A stretch of 64,000 nucleotides of DNA from Isoetes taiwanensis (lineage: Eukaryota > Streptophyta > Lycopodiopsida > Isoetales > Isoetaceae), in contig JAJEKV010000002.1 of NCBI GenBank assembly GCA_021234155.1, positions 40,291,841 to 40,355,840 on the forward strand. Reading direction: 5' to 3'. Made by a program: the position numbers and the translations under genes. The notes below the pieces were generated by a model that was not told the origin of the DNA, made no database searches, and worked only from the letters and a program-made list of their open reading frames with translations. Shown piece by piece: positions 1 to 11,212 of the stretch (positions are counted from its first letter, which is position 1; each line of letters opens with the position of its first letter).

Positions 1-87
1 GTCTATCCAATAAAAACACAATGCAACTACAGAACAACCACCCCTACAAATTACTACTAAAGCCGGCAACGCCGGGCACCATAACTA
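1..87 (+). mobile_element. Helitron 3' terminus (left part outside window)
   Basis: The sequence holds a short GC-rich hairpin (stem CCGGC/GCCGG, loop AAC, positions 63-75) followed about 12 bases later by CTAG (84-87) and then T. Helitrons end in a hairpin 10-12 nt before CTRR and insert between A and T, so this fits a plus-strand Helitron 3' end. The body lies left of the window, so the family and the coding capacity cannot be judged. A chance hairpin is possible but the three signals together are specific. Confidence 0.6.
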
Positions 88-1317
88 GTAATAGTTATTA
101 TCCTAAGTTTAGACCATACCATAATATACCTTTATGTTTTAGAATATTGACCATGCATTAATGGAACAATAGGGTCCATTCTTTAGAGTTGTAGTCTTGC
201 AGGACGTATTAGGCATAGTATGGGAATCTTACGTGAATAATTATTGTTAGGTTCTAAGTTATTGAATCTAGTCTACCATAATTTTTGCAAATCCAATTTG
301 CAAAAGTTGACATGTGCATGATGATGTGGCATGTCATTGGTGACATGTCATGCCAAGTAAGCAAGGCAAAGCCAATTCACAATTTTAGAGTTAGGGGAGA
401 TGCTCATCCGTCGCTAAGCCTTCAAAGAATAGAATAGAATAGAACAAACAGCAAGTTGCTTCCTTTTGGGGCAAACAGCTTCAAATTTGGAAGATCTCAT
501 GGTATTTGGTTCCACATTCCTAGCCATTTCCCTCATTTCTACCTCCATATCCTATTTTACCCCTTTTGTGCTTATCATGCCATAAACCCACCTTTGAAAC
601 ACTTTTTGCCTAGACCAATTCTCTATTTTCCGTATATAACCCCTTGAGTCACTTAATTTCCCCACTTCTAGCCCTTGCCTTATATTTCTTATCTCGACGT
701 CTTACACCCTAATCCTTGGTCAAAACATTCATTCTTGCCTCCAATTTCCATCAAGGATCCACTTTTGCATGCTGTCTGAGACTGTTCTTGACTGTTCTCT
801 GCAAATCAATGCACAAAAAATACTTCTTGTGATCCAAATTGCAATTTGACCACTTTCCCCATATCACAGCTCCTTTTGGCACATCTCGGCTTTGGAATTT
901 ATCAAAAACTCCATTGGCAACTCAAAAGCCTCATTTTTAATCATTGTTTGCAGTTTGAGTTTCATTGACCAAATTTTGTCCCGACTTTGAACTCGAATAT
1001 CTCAAGGATCTTGAGCTCAGAATTGGCCAAGGTTTTTATCATTGCTTCCCAACAATTTTTCTCTATTAGTATAAGCAATCAATACTCAAGAATCAATTTA
1101 TCTCTGCATGCCACCTCGATTTGAGTACTGCTACCATTTTCTGGAAATAGGAAAGGTGTGAACATATGAACTTTTGAGCTTTTTGAGCTATCCTATTGAA
1201 ATTTTCTTGTATAGATTGATCATCTTAAGTGATCTGGAGGTCTTTGGAGGTTCAAATCCCAACTTGAGCATAGTTTCAAGTTGGCTTCTTGTGTTTGACT
1301 GTTAAGCCAGGTTGAGG
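88..1317. other. AT-rich stretch without recognisable gene
   Basis: No coding region is recognised. A short (AATAG)n microsatellite lies at 425-446. A piece at 300-380 resembles the start of the repeat at 1335-1390 (shared GCCAAGTAAGCAAGG), so part of this stretch belongs to the repeat family that fills 1.3-4.4 kb. Confidence 0.6.
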
Positions 1318-2060
1318 GTCAACATCGTGTTTGAGCCTATGTGGCACTCCAAGTGGTGGTATGGCGTGCCAAGTAAGCAAGGTCAAGGTTTTACTAGGCC
1401 AAAAATGAAAAGATGTCCATTGGGTGATGTTGGCAAATTTTGGATGACATGGCAAGATGGTGGTGATATGGACATGATGACATTTTGGGTCTCTGTAGCA
1501 TGTTATCATGTGAAGTGTCTCTGTTATTACATTGACACTTATCGTGATCCAAACTACAATTTTATTTGCACATGATATTAGGCCCTATTCAGACTTGTGT
1601 CAGTTGAAATCATGCAAAAAACCCTTATCAAGCTCGAGATCCAAAAAAATGCCCAGCCTGGTTTTCCGTGACAGTTCACTGACAGAATTTTTGATCCAAT
1701 TTGAACTCGTTTTTCTCCATCATTCTAGTTCCAAATTAGGCCAAATTTTTTCCCACATGTTCCTACAACTTTTCTCTGATAGTCATTGCAAAAACCATGC
1801 AAAAGTGTTCAGTAAACCTCGAGATATCATAATTTGAGTGTGCAGACGTTGTTTTATCTCGGGGAAGTGCACTGGCCAAAATTTTCTTCCAACTTTGAAC
1901 TCGATTTTCTCAGACATTCCAGATCCAAATTGAGCAAAAGTTTTTCCTACATCTCACCACAACTTTTCGCTGGTTGCTTCTTCAAAAATCATTTGAACAA
2001 GATCAGCATAACTCAAGATATTCAGATATGAGTGCAACTACCTCATTTTGCTTTAGGGAT
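1318..2060. repeat. Interspersed repeat, inverted copy of the 55.44-56.20 kb segment
   Basis: Read on the plus strand, 1318-1610 matches the reverse complement of about 55438-55705, and 1760-2060 matches the reverse complement of about 55915-56200. The two blocks occur in swapped order relative to the other copy. Short ORFs within show no known domain. The family is unclassified; it could be LTR or leader sequence of an LTR element. Confidence 0.7.
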
Positions 2061-2206
2061 CCTAATGCAATTGATGACTTTTTGCATAATTTTGGACAAA
2101 GATACATAATTTTGGACAAAGATACATAATTTTGCATAATTGATGACAAGGTCAATAATTCCAACTCTTTGGAGCGCTTCTATTCAAGACAATCTATATA
2201 CAATCA

Positions 2207-3035
2207 CCCCTTGACTTCGAATGGAAGGAAAATAGATCCAAACCCATGTCCCTCAGTTCCTATTGCTTTGCGTCTTCAACTGCAACTTCTTGACCATGTC
2301 CTAAGTACAAACGACCAAAACTCGACCTCTATAACGTAAACCCTACAATAACCTAGCAACACATAGGGTTTACATTTCAGAGGCCGAAATGTGGTTGCTT
2401 TTATAGATAACTAGGTGCACCATTTTTGAACATGCATGCAAAGCTATGGCAATTGTAATAACAGAGTTTGGATCTATCGGCCATCCCAAATGATCCCAAA
2501 CAATCTTGCTACTGCAAAAAGTGCTCTTGACTTCTAATTGCCACACTAAGAGGAGGACAAATCCAAACTCGATTCTGTCAGTTCCTATATTGCTTTGCAT
2601 TTTCAGCTGCAACTTCTCGACTATGTCCCAAGTGCAAACGACGAAACCTCGAACTCCATAATGTAAACCCTACAATAACCTAGCAACACACAGGGTTTAT
2701 GTTTCGAAGGCCAAAACGTGGTTGTTTTTATAAATAACTAGGTGCACCATTTTTTAACATTCATGCAGAGCTATGACAACTGAAATAATAGAGTCTGGAT
2801 CTATTGGCCATCCAGAACGATCCCAAACAATCTTGCTACTGCAAAAGGCGCTCTTGACTTCTAATTGCCACACTGGGAGGAGGATAAATCCAAACCCCAT
2901 TCTGTCAGTTCCTATTGCTTCATTTTTTCAACTACAGCTTCTCGACCATGTCCCAAGTGCAACTGACCAAAACTCGACCTCCATAATGTAAACCATTCAA
3001 TAACCTAGCATCACACAGGGTTTACGTTTCGGAGG
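2207..3035. repeat. 327-bp tandem repeat, about 2.4 copies
   Basis: The landmark CCCTACAATAACCTAGCA recurs at 2341 and 2668, and a degraded version near 2995, giving a period of 327 bp. Each unit holds the conserved phrases GATCCCAAACAATCTTGCTACTG and GGTTTAC..TTTCGGAGGCC in diverged form. A further copy (about 1.3 units, same orientation) is at 56.2-56.64 kb. No coding function is visible. Confidence 0.75.
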
Positions 3036-3045
3036 CCATATCTAG

Positions 3046-3350
3046 TCAGATTCGACTAGGATCTTGCACAATGTCATCACGTAGAGGGAGGGTGTTGATG
3101 CCAGAAGATGGACCCTTAAAACCTTTCAAAAGAAATTCGCCCCAAAGGTCCTCTCCTGAAGGCCCCTGGCCATGGACGAGCAACTCTCCCACTTCAGAAC
3201 TATGAACTGGCTCTTCCAATGGACTCCGAACATTGATATTACTCTGGGGACCAAGTTTCATGGGCAAAGGACCACCACTTCTTCAAGAAGCGCCAAAGTA
3301 GCTCATGTCCAACACGTTCGTAATCAATTGGCCTAGGAGGTGGTTGCGGA
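3046..3350 (-). repeat. Conserved repeat block with ORF remnant
   Basis: The minus strand has an open frame (3267 to 3046) whose end, read from the LLVHGQG motif to DDIVQDPSRI, is closely similar to the end of the minus frame at 57014-56646 (DDIMQDLGRI). Similarity at the protein level in two diverged copies hints at former coding constraint, but no domain is recognised. Confidence 0.55.
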
Positions 3351-3489
3351 ATAATGCCATGTCACGTGTTCGTGTCTATTTCGTTGCAAAAAATGACCGT
3401 ATAACTTGGTTTCTAGGGTAATTTTGCCATTTTGAATGACATGGCGATTGTACTGCGAAAATGACAAAACACTTGGCTTTCTACACGGG

Positions 3490-4360
3490 TCGCATATTGG
3501 AACCCACGTGGCATGTTTGAGCCACCTTGGATCTAACCGTTGAAGGTATTTTTCACGAATGTAAAACAATATGATACATTCCCAAATTTGAGCCCACAAA
3601 CAATATTCCAAGTGGTGGTGCTTTGCTTAAGAAATAGCCTCAAAGAAACCTTAAAAAAAAACCATACTTCCTTAAGAAATAACTATGTAAAAACTACACC
3701 TAGTTATAAACCACGCCACTTCAGAAAACCGCACTTCTTTAAAAAAAATAGCAACTAAAAAACTACACCTACTTAAAAACCACACCTTAAAAAAACAGCT
3801 ACTTAAAAACTACACCTAGTTATATAAACCACACCTCAAAAAAATCATACTTCCTTAAAAATAGCTTCTTAAAAACTACACCTAGTTATAAACTACACCA
3901 CTTCAGAAAATCATAAAAAAACAGCCACTTAAAAACTACACCTGCTTATAAACCACACTTCAAAAAACCATACTTCTTTAAAAAACAACTATTTAAAAAC
4001 TACACCTACTTATAAATCACACCTCAAAAAATGACACCTCAATTAAAAAAATTACACCACTTCAGAAAACTATACTTCCTTAAAAAACAACCACTTAAAA
4101 ATTACACCTCCTTATAAACCACACTTCAAAAAACTATACTTCCATAAAAAACAACTACTTAAAAACTACCTCAAAAAATAATACCTTCTTAAAAACAACA
4201 CCACCTCAAAAAAAAAGCAACACTTCTTTTAAAAAAAACGACACCTCAAAAAAAGAACACACCTTCAAAAAAAAAAACTATAGCTCCTTAAAAAAACTAC
4301 ATTGCCTCCTTAATAAACCACACCTCCACAAAACTACATGTAGATTTTTTGGAACAACGA
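3490..4360. repeat. AT-rich degenerate tandem array (AAAAACTACACCT type)
   Basis: A long run of imperfect units around AAAAACTACACC, TTATAAACCACACC and TTCAGAAAACC, roughly 30-60 bp per variant. The same array, including both flanks, occurs inverted at 47.51-48.44 kb. The strand asymmetry (purine-poor C/A on plus) is complete over 700 bp. It is non-coding; open frames inside it are artefacts. Confidence 0.8.
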
Positions 4361-5775
4361 CATGTGGTTTTTTTATTGCTGTTGTTTGCAGATATGCGGA
4401 CATCTCCTTGGGCAACCAGATAAAGCTGACGGGTGTAATCACTATGTAACCCGGTGTACAAATCCTGGCTATCAGCAAGAATTTTATCTTTATCTTTGAG
4501 TTGAGCCAGAAGTTCTTGAATAGTGGCTTGCAATTGAACTTGCCGGTCTTCGAGCGTGGCATTCTTGTCTTGTTCAGCTTTGAGATCATCACGGGTTTGT
4601 AACAAGGCAGCATGCTTGCGTTGAAGGCTGTCTTCGAGAGTTTGAACTTGAGTGGTGGCAACCTAGAACTCACGGTGAACAGCATCCGTGGAATCCATAT
4701 AATCTTTGATGTCATTCATGAATTGCTCCTGGGAATCTTGACGTTTGAGCGTGCATTCAGTGACGACTTGCTCATATTGATATAAGGAGCGTCTTGACTG
4801 AGGAGGTAGCAGAGGTTGAACTTGCAAGGAAGGTCATGGAATGACAGATGCAGTACGTTGAGAGACTTGCTGGGAGTGTGAATTTTCAATTTCCGTGGAC
4901 TGAGAAGATGGAACATTAATGACAGGACCTGGACGTGGCACATGAGGTTGTGGTAATGACTGCTCTTCTGGACAGTAACGGGAACTTTCTTCTTGAAGCT
5001 CTTTGATGGCAGAAATGGTGGAAGACGGATGGTGACTGGAGGCTTGAGAGGCAGCATCAAGATTGATGGGAGTGACTTGACTGGTTGCAGGGAGACAACG
5101 GTTGATGATGGCCTGCAAATGTGCACCCTTGCAGATTCTAAGCCAGAACTAGAGAGTGGTGAACGCGATCAATTTCATGACGAAGACGCTGGAACATGAT
5201 CTGAGGCCAATCAACAGAATTTTGGGAGTGGATGGCAACAATGGCAGTATGAAAAACCTGTTTGTTAATGTGGGTGTTCCTTATGGAATAACCATAGAAC
5301 TTCTGCCACAAAAACTTGACGAAGGCTTCATGGGGTTTTGCAATATTGGTAAGCTTGTGAGTAGTGGCTGGATAGGGAGTTTCGCCATAAACTATGACTG
5401 TGACGTCATGATCCTGCAAAGTAGCCCAATTCAAAGAAGGTGTTCTTTTAGGTAATTGAAATACCTAAGCTAGAAAAGTCTGAGTGATGGTGATACGATT
5501 TTGATCAACCACCGTTTGATAACCTGCATCAGTCTTGACAAGATGAGCAACGGACTGACGAAGCTGAGTAGGATTAGGAATTGGGAGTTCTTGCTTGAAA
5601 AACTCAAATAACCCTGCCCTTTCAGCTCTACTGACGCCTTCCAAAGGATCCCGAACAGTTGCATTGGAGAAAATAACCGATTCAAAAAGTGCGGGATCCA
5701 TGTAAGTCCCAAACCGCAGCTAAGAGCAAATGACGGTGAAGATGAGCTGAAGTGAATGGTGGGATGGGACATCAT
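4297..5775 (-). pseudogene. Extra ORF downstream of gypsy integrase, broken
   Basis: Three minus-strand frames follow each other in the same direction: 5701-5465 (begins MDPALFESVIFSNATV), 5434-5138 (NWATLQDHDVTVIVYGE, rich in aromatic and charged residues), and 5118-4834 running on to a coiled-coil segment at 4605-4297 (heptads around LKAEQDKNATLEDRQVQLQA). They read as one former protein of about 450 residues split by stops and frameshifts. It lies 3' of the integrase of the adjacent gypsy element, the position of the additional ORFs known from some plant Ty3/gypsy lineages, but it could instead be the gag of a second truncated element. No known domain is recognised. Confidence 0.45.
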
Positions 5776-5954
5776 GAGAGAAGGTACGAGTAATGATGGT
5801 GGACGATCGTGATATTAAGGAAAAATAATTAAGATGGGCGGCCCGAGAGTCGAACGTCTTAAAAATAGTGGCAGTCTGTGCATAGGGTTTGTATCATGAA
5901 GAGATTTGCGGCTGATTAGCAGAATCGTGGATTGGAATGTGCCTTGCATGCTGA

Positions 5955-6045
5955 CACGTCAGCAGAAATGTGATTGGGCCACGAGAGCAACCTTCAGGCG
6001 GTAGGACTATATAAGACGAACGAGGATGCGAGACAAGAGCACCAG
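5955..6045 (+). promoter_or_regulatory. Promoter-like cluster, plus strand
   Basis: An ACGT-core box (GACACGTCAGC, 5960-5970) and an inverted CCAAT box (GATTGG, 5973-5978) precede a TATATAA box at 6008-6014, with an ATG 41 bases beyond. The order and spacing are those of a plant RNA polymerase II promoter or an LTR U3 region. It faces into the antisense side of the gypsy integrase. Confidence 0.45.
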
Positions 6046-6054
6046 TTTGCTACG

Positions 6055-6246
6055 ATGGATATGCCAAACACCATGCCCAAGAACTGCAACGAGTGGATTA
6101 CATGCAAGATGACGAATTTCGATCTTTGGAAGCTACGTAACAGGGGGATCCCTATGGACGGATGGCTGGCTGGGTCGGCGGATAATCTCGACCCCATGAT
6201 AAATCTACAGGACGTGGTCCTGCATTTGCTTTATCTTACAAAATGA
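6055..6246 (+). CDS. Short ORF behind the promoter-like cluster (63 aa)
   Basis: The first ATG after the predicted start site opens a 63-codon frame (MDMPNTMPKN...). The peptide has no signal peptide, membrane span or known domain. It stops where antisense integrase sequence begins, so the reading frame probably ends at an insertion junction. It may be the truncated beginning of another element's gag. Confidence 0.25.
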   Translation: MDMPNTMPKNCNEWITCKMTNFDLWKLRNRGIPMDGWLAGSADNLDPMINLQDVVLHLLYLTK

Positions 6247-6903
6247 ACACTACGATCACTAACAAATTCTGTGGGCAGCCAAAATGTGTGATGACATGCG
6301 TATAGAGAACCTTAGTCGTACTGACAGCAGTATTGTCAGGCAGTGCACAGGCCTCCACCCATTTAGTGGCATAATCCTTGAGAACCAGGATGTAGCGGGC
6401 ATGGGTGTGCCATGCGGGTGGATCCATTGGCCCAACAAAGTCCATTCTCCATTTACTGAAGGGTAACGGGGTAGCAACTAGAGTTAAAGGAAGAGCATCA
6501 CGGGCCATGGGTCGACCCACATGCTGACAGACGTCACAGTTGCATGCTTGAGCGTGGGCATCCTTGAAGAGCATGGGCTAAAAATAACCTGCAAGAAGAA
6601 TCTTGCGGGCCGTGGTATTACCACTGAAATGTCCTCCACCAAGGCCTTCATGAGCTTGACGAACAATCTCTGGTACTTCATGAGGAAGAACGCACCGACG
6701 CAACACCATGTCCTTGCCACATGTATAGAGATGGCCCGCAACCATGGTATAGTCACAGACCTCACTGAGGAACTATTGACGGCATGACCGAAGCTTCTCA
6801 GGAGGGAGCGTGGGGTCTTCAGACGGAAATGCACCAGAGAGGAGATACTGCTGATAATCATGAAACCAGTGGGGCATGGTCGTGACCAAGAATAGTTATG
6901 CAT
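6236..6903 (-). pseudogene. Gypsy integrase, partial
   Basis: Reading right to left, an HHCC zinc-binding region is visible in pieces (HEGLGGGHF, then CNCDVCQHVG at about 6540-6510), followed by the core start MDFVGPM with the first catalytic Asp and the stretch YILVLKDYATKWVEA. The sequence departs from the family after THFGCPQNLL, before the expected DQG motif, so the second and third catalytic residues are absent. A Trp position before the CNCDVC motif reads as TAG. Confidence 0.8.
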
Positions 6904-7380
6904 CTAGAAAGACATCAGAAACTCCCGTGGACGGGTCATCCGTGTGGATGCGCGAGAGATAGTCTGGCACAACATGAGACTTACCAGACTTGTGAATGAT
7001 CTCAAAGGGAGCAAATTCTTGCAGGAGCAGGACCCAACGGGCAATACGACCCATGGGCGTGGTTTTGTTGTCAAATAAAGGAGAGCTTGATGATCAACAA
7101 AAATTTTGATTTTGCTACCCAACAAGTAATGACGAAAGCGTTGAACACAGAAGACAAGGCCCAGTGCTTCCCGTTTCGTGGCTGAATAATTCCGCTTAGC
7201 GGGATTAAGTTTTCGTCTAGCATAGCAAATGGGTTTATCTGTGTGCGCATCATATGCTTGAGAAAGAACAGCACCAATAGTGAAAGCCGAGACATCTAGA
7301 TGGACATGAAAGGGCTTGTCCCACTGAGGGGGAACCGGCGCTTGAATGAGCAAGATCTTCAGCTTTTAAAATGCTGCATC
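6904..7380 (-). pseudogene. Gypsy RNase H domain
   Basis: The frame has the RNase H signatures of Ty3/gypsy pol: VHLDVSAFTIGAVLSQ (first Asp), KREALGLVFCVQRFRHYLLG (Glu) and KIFVDHQALLYL (Asp). It follows the reverse transcriptase remnant directly and is followed by integrase in the same direction. The frame shifts near the end of the connection region. Confidence 0.85.
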
Positions 7381-7499
7381 CGCTTGGGGATTCCAAGCCC
7401 AAGACGATTCATCACCCGTGGGTTTATGAATGGGATCAGCAATAGTAACAAGTCCAGGAATGAAGGTTGCATAGTAATTAACTTTACCCAAGAAGGAGC

Positions 7500-8170
7500 G
7501 TGTTTCCTTAATGTTCGAAGGTGCTGCGCCTTCAGCACACAACTGATTTTGGCAGGATCCGTGGCGATGCCTTCTTTACTGACAACATGACCAAGAAGGA
7601 CATCAGAGGTGACACAGAAAGTGCATTTTCTGGATTGAGACTGATACCAGACTCATCACATTTTTGAAAAACAAACTCGAATTTGTCAAGATGTTCTTCT
7701 ATAGAGCTATATGCCGAGAAATCATCCTAAAAGATTTGCAGAAAGGCATTGTCTTTCATGTAATCTTGAAAAATAGATAGCATGATACGTTGAAAAGTTG
7801 ATGGAGAATTGGATAATCCAAAGGGGACCACTTTGTAGGCAAAAGTGCCCCACGGCGTGGTGAAAGTGGTTTTCAGTTGATCCTTAGCCCTGATAGAGAT
7901 TTGATTGTACCCCGAAAAACCATCCATGAAGGAGTATATTTCATGGCCAGCTACCTCTTCAAGAACTTGGTCTGTGAAGGGTAGTGGGAAATGATCCCGT
8001 TCTGTGGCCTGATTTAATTTTCTGTAGTCTACGCAAACTCGTATTTTGCCATTGTATTTGAGAGCAATGACAATTGGGCTTACCCACTCTGAGTGTTTGA
8101 CCTCATAAATCAAGCCAGCTGCAAGAAGTTTGTCTATTTCAGCTTTGACACGGTCACAATAGTTGGGGTT
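7500..8170 (-). pseudogene. Gypsy reverse transcriptase, catalytic box interrupted
   Basis: The domain is clear: SEWVSPIVIALKYNGKIRVCVDYRKLN, then FMDGFSGYNQI (first catalytic Asp), WGTFAYKVVPFGLSNSPSTFQ. In the normally invariant [F/Y]xDD box the codon before the two Asp residues reads TAG (7729-7731 region, minus), so translation would stop exactly at the active site. The thumb continues beyond the stop (GHVVSKEGIATDP) with a frame change. This is an old inactive copy. Confidence 0.85.
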
Positions 8171-8686
8171 GAGCCTGCACTGTCGTTGTTAGATTGGACG
8201 TGCATCAGATTTGGTGGGAATGGTCAGTTCCCCCAACTCTTTCTTGATACCCCTGAGGTCGTTGTAGCTCCACGCAAAGATGTGCTTGTAACTTTTTGAA
8301 GAGGGTGATGGCACGAGCTTTATTGTTTGGTGGAAGATTTGCAGCCAACCGGACAGGTTGATTTTCATCCAGATCCACGACTTCCACTTCTGGAGTTTGA
8401 ATGTGTGGGACGACTTTAGTATCATTGACAACATGAGCGGGAGGTTGGAACATCACAGGAGGTGCAGCACTCTGTGTCGTGAAGAAGAACGGCGGCTGAG
8501 CATCCTCCAGTAATGCCTGCAGTAATGGTTGCTTCATAACAGCAGCGACGTCAACAACTTCATGAGGAGCGTCATCCTCTGAAAAAATATCAACACGCTC
8601 TACCCTATTGCAAGCAAATTGCAAGGGGTGAGACATGGATCCAGCAAAGTAGTCACGGCCTAGTCCTGATCAAGGGTCATCTCACC

Positions 8687-9540
8687 CTAAGGATCTGCAT
8701 ATTCAGGGTAAGAAGACAGAGGAAGATCGGCTAGAGGAGCCTGAACATGATAAATGTTTTGAGCTTCTTCTAAATCACTATCCGAAAGAGATGGCTTGGC
8801 ATGCTCAACAGAAATGAGCTTTCCAGTTTCCAGATCCATAGTTGCATTCAAGGTGCCATCTGCGATGACAAGTTGATCAGTTGCCCAATAATGAATGCTC
8901 TTAGCTTGGCGGAGGAAAGATCGTCCCACCAGCATTTCATAGTCACCGGGATCTTCACCAGCTTTTCAAACACCAAATTCCAAGGGAAACTTGAGATCTC
9001 CAATACTGAGGTGACACCTTGAGGTCGCGTGATGTGGCCGTTAGCAAGCTTGATGTCATAGGGGGCACGATAAAGTTGCTTGATGCCTATATAATTGTTT
9101 TCGAAGCTTGTTCGTGATGAGGTTGACGGCACTACCTCCATCAATTTGCACATGATTGATCTGTTGATTACCCATCGTGGCATGCACCGTGGGGGTTGAA
9201 GTGGCGACAGCACTGACCAAGACTGTTGGCAAGGGTAACTGTTCCTTGAGAGCAGAACATAGTTTGAGGATAGTAGCAAGGCTCGGGGAAATCTTAATTT
9301 TCGCCAGCCCCTCTTGGAGTTCTAAGGGGACATGAGAGAAGGGATCTGCAGGGTCCAATGGTGCTGGAGTCTGAGGCATGGACGCAGAGACTTCCTTGAG
9401 AAGCTCAACCTCAACAGCGATGTTGGGGTACTGCTGAGTGCGTGGGCTTTTTGACGTCGAGGGCGCTTCCTAACACTGTTGAACGCGTGTAGTGGCATGA
9501 ACATTAGCAAGCGTGCGTCCCTCAGCAGCTTGCATGAGTT
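8687..9540 (-). pseudogene. Gypsy retropepsin-like region
   Basis: The minus frame at 9379-9056 has the aspartic protease motif as IDGGSAVNL, the DGGS variant used by many plant gypsy elements, preceded by a leader (SPSLATILKLCSALKEQLP). The remainder of the protease fold (ANGHITRPQGVTSVL, MLVGRSFLRQA) lies in two other frames at 9060-8848 and 8935-8687. The region upstream, up to 9540, still looks like gag-pol linker (LKLMQAAEGRTLANVHATTR) but has a stop. Confidence 0.7.
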
Positions 9541-9597
9541 TGAGAATGCTTTGACGTACCTTAGGCATTGTTTACTTTTAAAGACATTGATCTTGTG

Positions 9598-10422
9598 ATG
9601 ACGAAGAAGAGGAAGATAAGAGAAGCTGCAAAAGGGCCAAGGCCAGTTGATTGGTGGAAAGAGATTCGTGTAGTTGAGAGTGATAAGAACACAGGAAGCA
9701 ACAAGTCGTGGATTTGTCCATATTGCAATGAGAGCCGCACATCAGCTGTGCATAGAGTGAAGGGACATTTATTGGCAGAGAGAAAGAATGATGTTCAGGC
9801 ATGTGCAGCAATTCCAGAAAAGAAACGAGAGGAATTGCAAGTGCTAGCAAGACAATTGGATGCTATATCGCCAGGAAGAAAGCAAAGAGTAGCTGCCTCA
9901 AGTGAAGTTGCTTCATATGGTATTGCATCTAATTCCTATGCCAACGTTTCAGATCACGTAGAATTTGATAGTGCAGATGTTGAAAAAAGCACGATGGCTT
10001 CTAATAGTGGGATTGCACACTATATGCATACTTCTAGCAAAGGAAAGAAAATGGGGCAGCAAGAAATCAAGAGGCCACTTGATCTAGAAAAGAAAGAACA
10101 AGTTGATAGGAAGGTTTGTAGATGGTTTTACCATGACCATATACGATTCCGTATTGCTAGATCAGATTTCTTTCGTGTCATGGTTGATGGTATAGCTGAC
10201 TATGGGCCTGGTTATGTACCGCCTAAATATGAGAAGATTCGTACTAAGCATTTAGAGAGGGAAAAGAAAAAGCTTGAGGATCTTTTGCATGATGTTAAAG
10301 AAGGTTGGGCTGAATTTGGAGTTTCTTTGATATTTGATAGATGGACTGACAAGAAAGGGAGGCATATCGAGTCATCTATTGCCTATTCCAGAGGCAAGAG
10401 TTATTTTCTGTGCAAATCATGA
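9598..10422 (+). pseudogene. hAT transposase N-terminal part (BED finger, DUF659)
   Basis: The frame starts with a basic leader (MTKKRKIREAAKGPRP). A BED-type zinc finger follows at about residues 34-55 (CPYCNESRTSAVHRVKGHL: C-x2-C ... H-x4-H). The second half has the DUF659 signature (KVCRWFYHDHIRFRIARSDFF, then FGVSLIFDRWTDKKGR). It ends at SYFLCKS, where family members continue into the catalytic core; a deletion removes the following 250 or so residues. The start was chosen at the second ATG because the first lies in the putative terminal repeat. Confidence 0.85.
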
Positions 10423-10429
10423 TATGATG

Positions 10430-11212
10430 ATTATCACGCCCCAATCCAAGCTATTGCATATTACTTGGATCCTGAATTTCAAGGGAGAAGTTTCTACACA
10501 CTGGGGCCAAGTGCTCAATAGGATGCTTAAGGATGCGGATGAAAGGAGCAAAATAAGAGAACAATATGCCCTATACAAAGCGAAAGGAGGAAGATTTGGA
10601 AGTACAGATGCACAAGTAGACCGCTTCAAGATTGGTTCAGCTCTTTGGTGGGAAGAGTATGGGGGAGAAACACCTGAATTGCAGACATTAGTCATTCGCA
10701 TTCTTAGTCAGGGCGCATCATCTTCTCCAGTCGAGAGGCTTTTTAGTGTTTTGGTCATGTTGCAAGCATTAAGAGTAAGACTTCTTCCATCAAGGACTTC
10801 AGATTTGGTATTTGTGAGTGCAATTTTGAAGCTCCTTAAGTCACACAGAATTGCAACAAGAGAACCATATATTGGCTTTGCAAAGAAGGAGAGTATTCCT
10901 GAAGCTCAAGAATGGGAAATGGACAATATGGGAGAGCAAAGTGACGAGATTGTGCAAGAGCAAGAAAGTAATGATGACGATGACGTTGGTGATAGAAATG
11001 AAAGGGGTGAGGAAATAAGAGCTCTAGTAGATGACGACGAAACTTGTTGGGTGGATCCAGATTATGTACCTTCATCTCATCCAGGTATGGATCCTTACTT
11101 ACACATTCATTTTATTTGTAGTTTGGTCATGTTTTTCTTGCTCACTTTTGCTTGTACACATCCATGTGTGCCTTATCGGGATTCAGGAACAAATCCTTAC
11201 ATGCTCGATTAG
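10430..11212 (+). pseudogene. hAT transposase C-terminal part (dimerisation domain)
   Basis: After the deletion the sequence resumes with AIAYYLDPEFQ, a typical mid-hAT phrase, in one frame, then shifts to the frame of DADERSKIREQYALYKAKGG. The dimerisation domain follows (RILSQGASSSPVERLFSV, LVFVSAILKLLK, about 10690-10850). The tail is very acidic (QESNDDDDVGDRNERGEE) and ends with CWVDPDYVPSSHPGM, as in many plant hAT proteins. The protein cannot transpose itself but its ends might be mobilised. Confidence 0.85.

Larger units (their letters stand above)
6236..9567 (-). mobile_element. Ty3/gypsy retrotransposon remnant (PR-RT-RH-INT)
   Basis: On the minus strand the order is protease, reverse transcriptase, RNase H, integrase, which is the Ty3/gypsy order. 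Gag and the 5' LTR are missing: the element stops at a junction with a plus-strand hAT element near 9565. The integrase is cut after the first catalytic Asp region. Multiple in-frame stops make it inactive. No LTR pair was found. Confidence 0.85.

Noticed and set aside
425-446. LINE tail in reverse orientation at the left edge
   Set aside because: Only the (AATAG)n tract is present; no LINE 3' UTR or stem-loop lies beside it.
4278-4715. 145-codon minus frame over the end of the extra ORF
   Set aside because: It runs into the AT-rich array and is out of frame with the coiled-coil reading, which has better composition.
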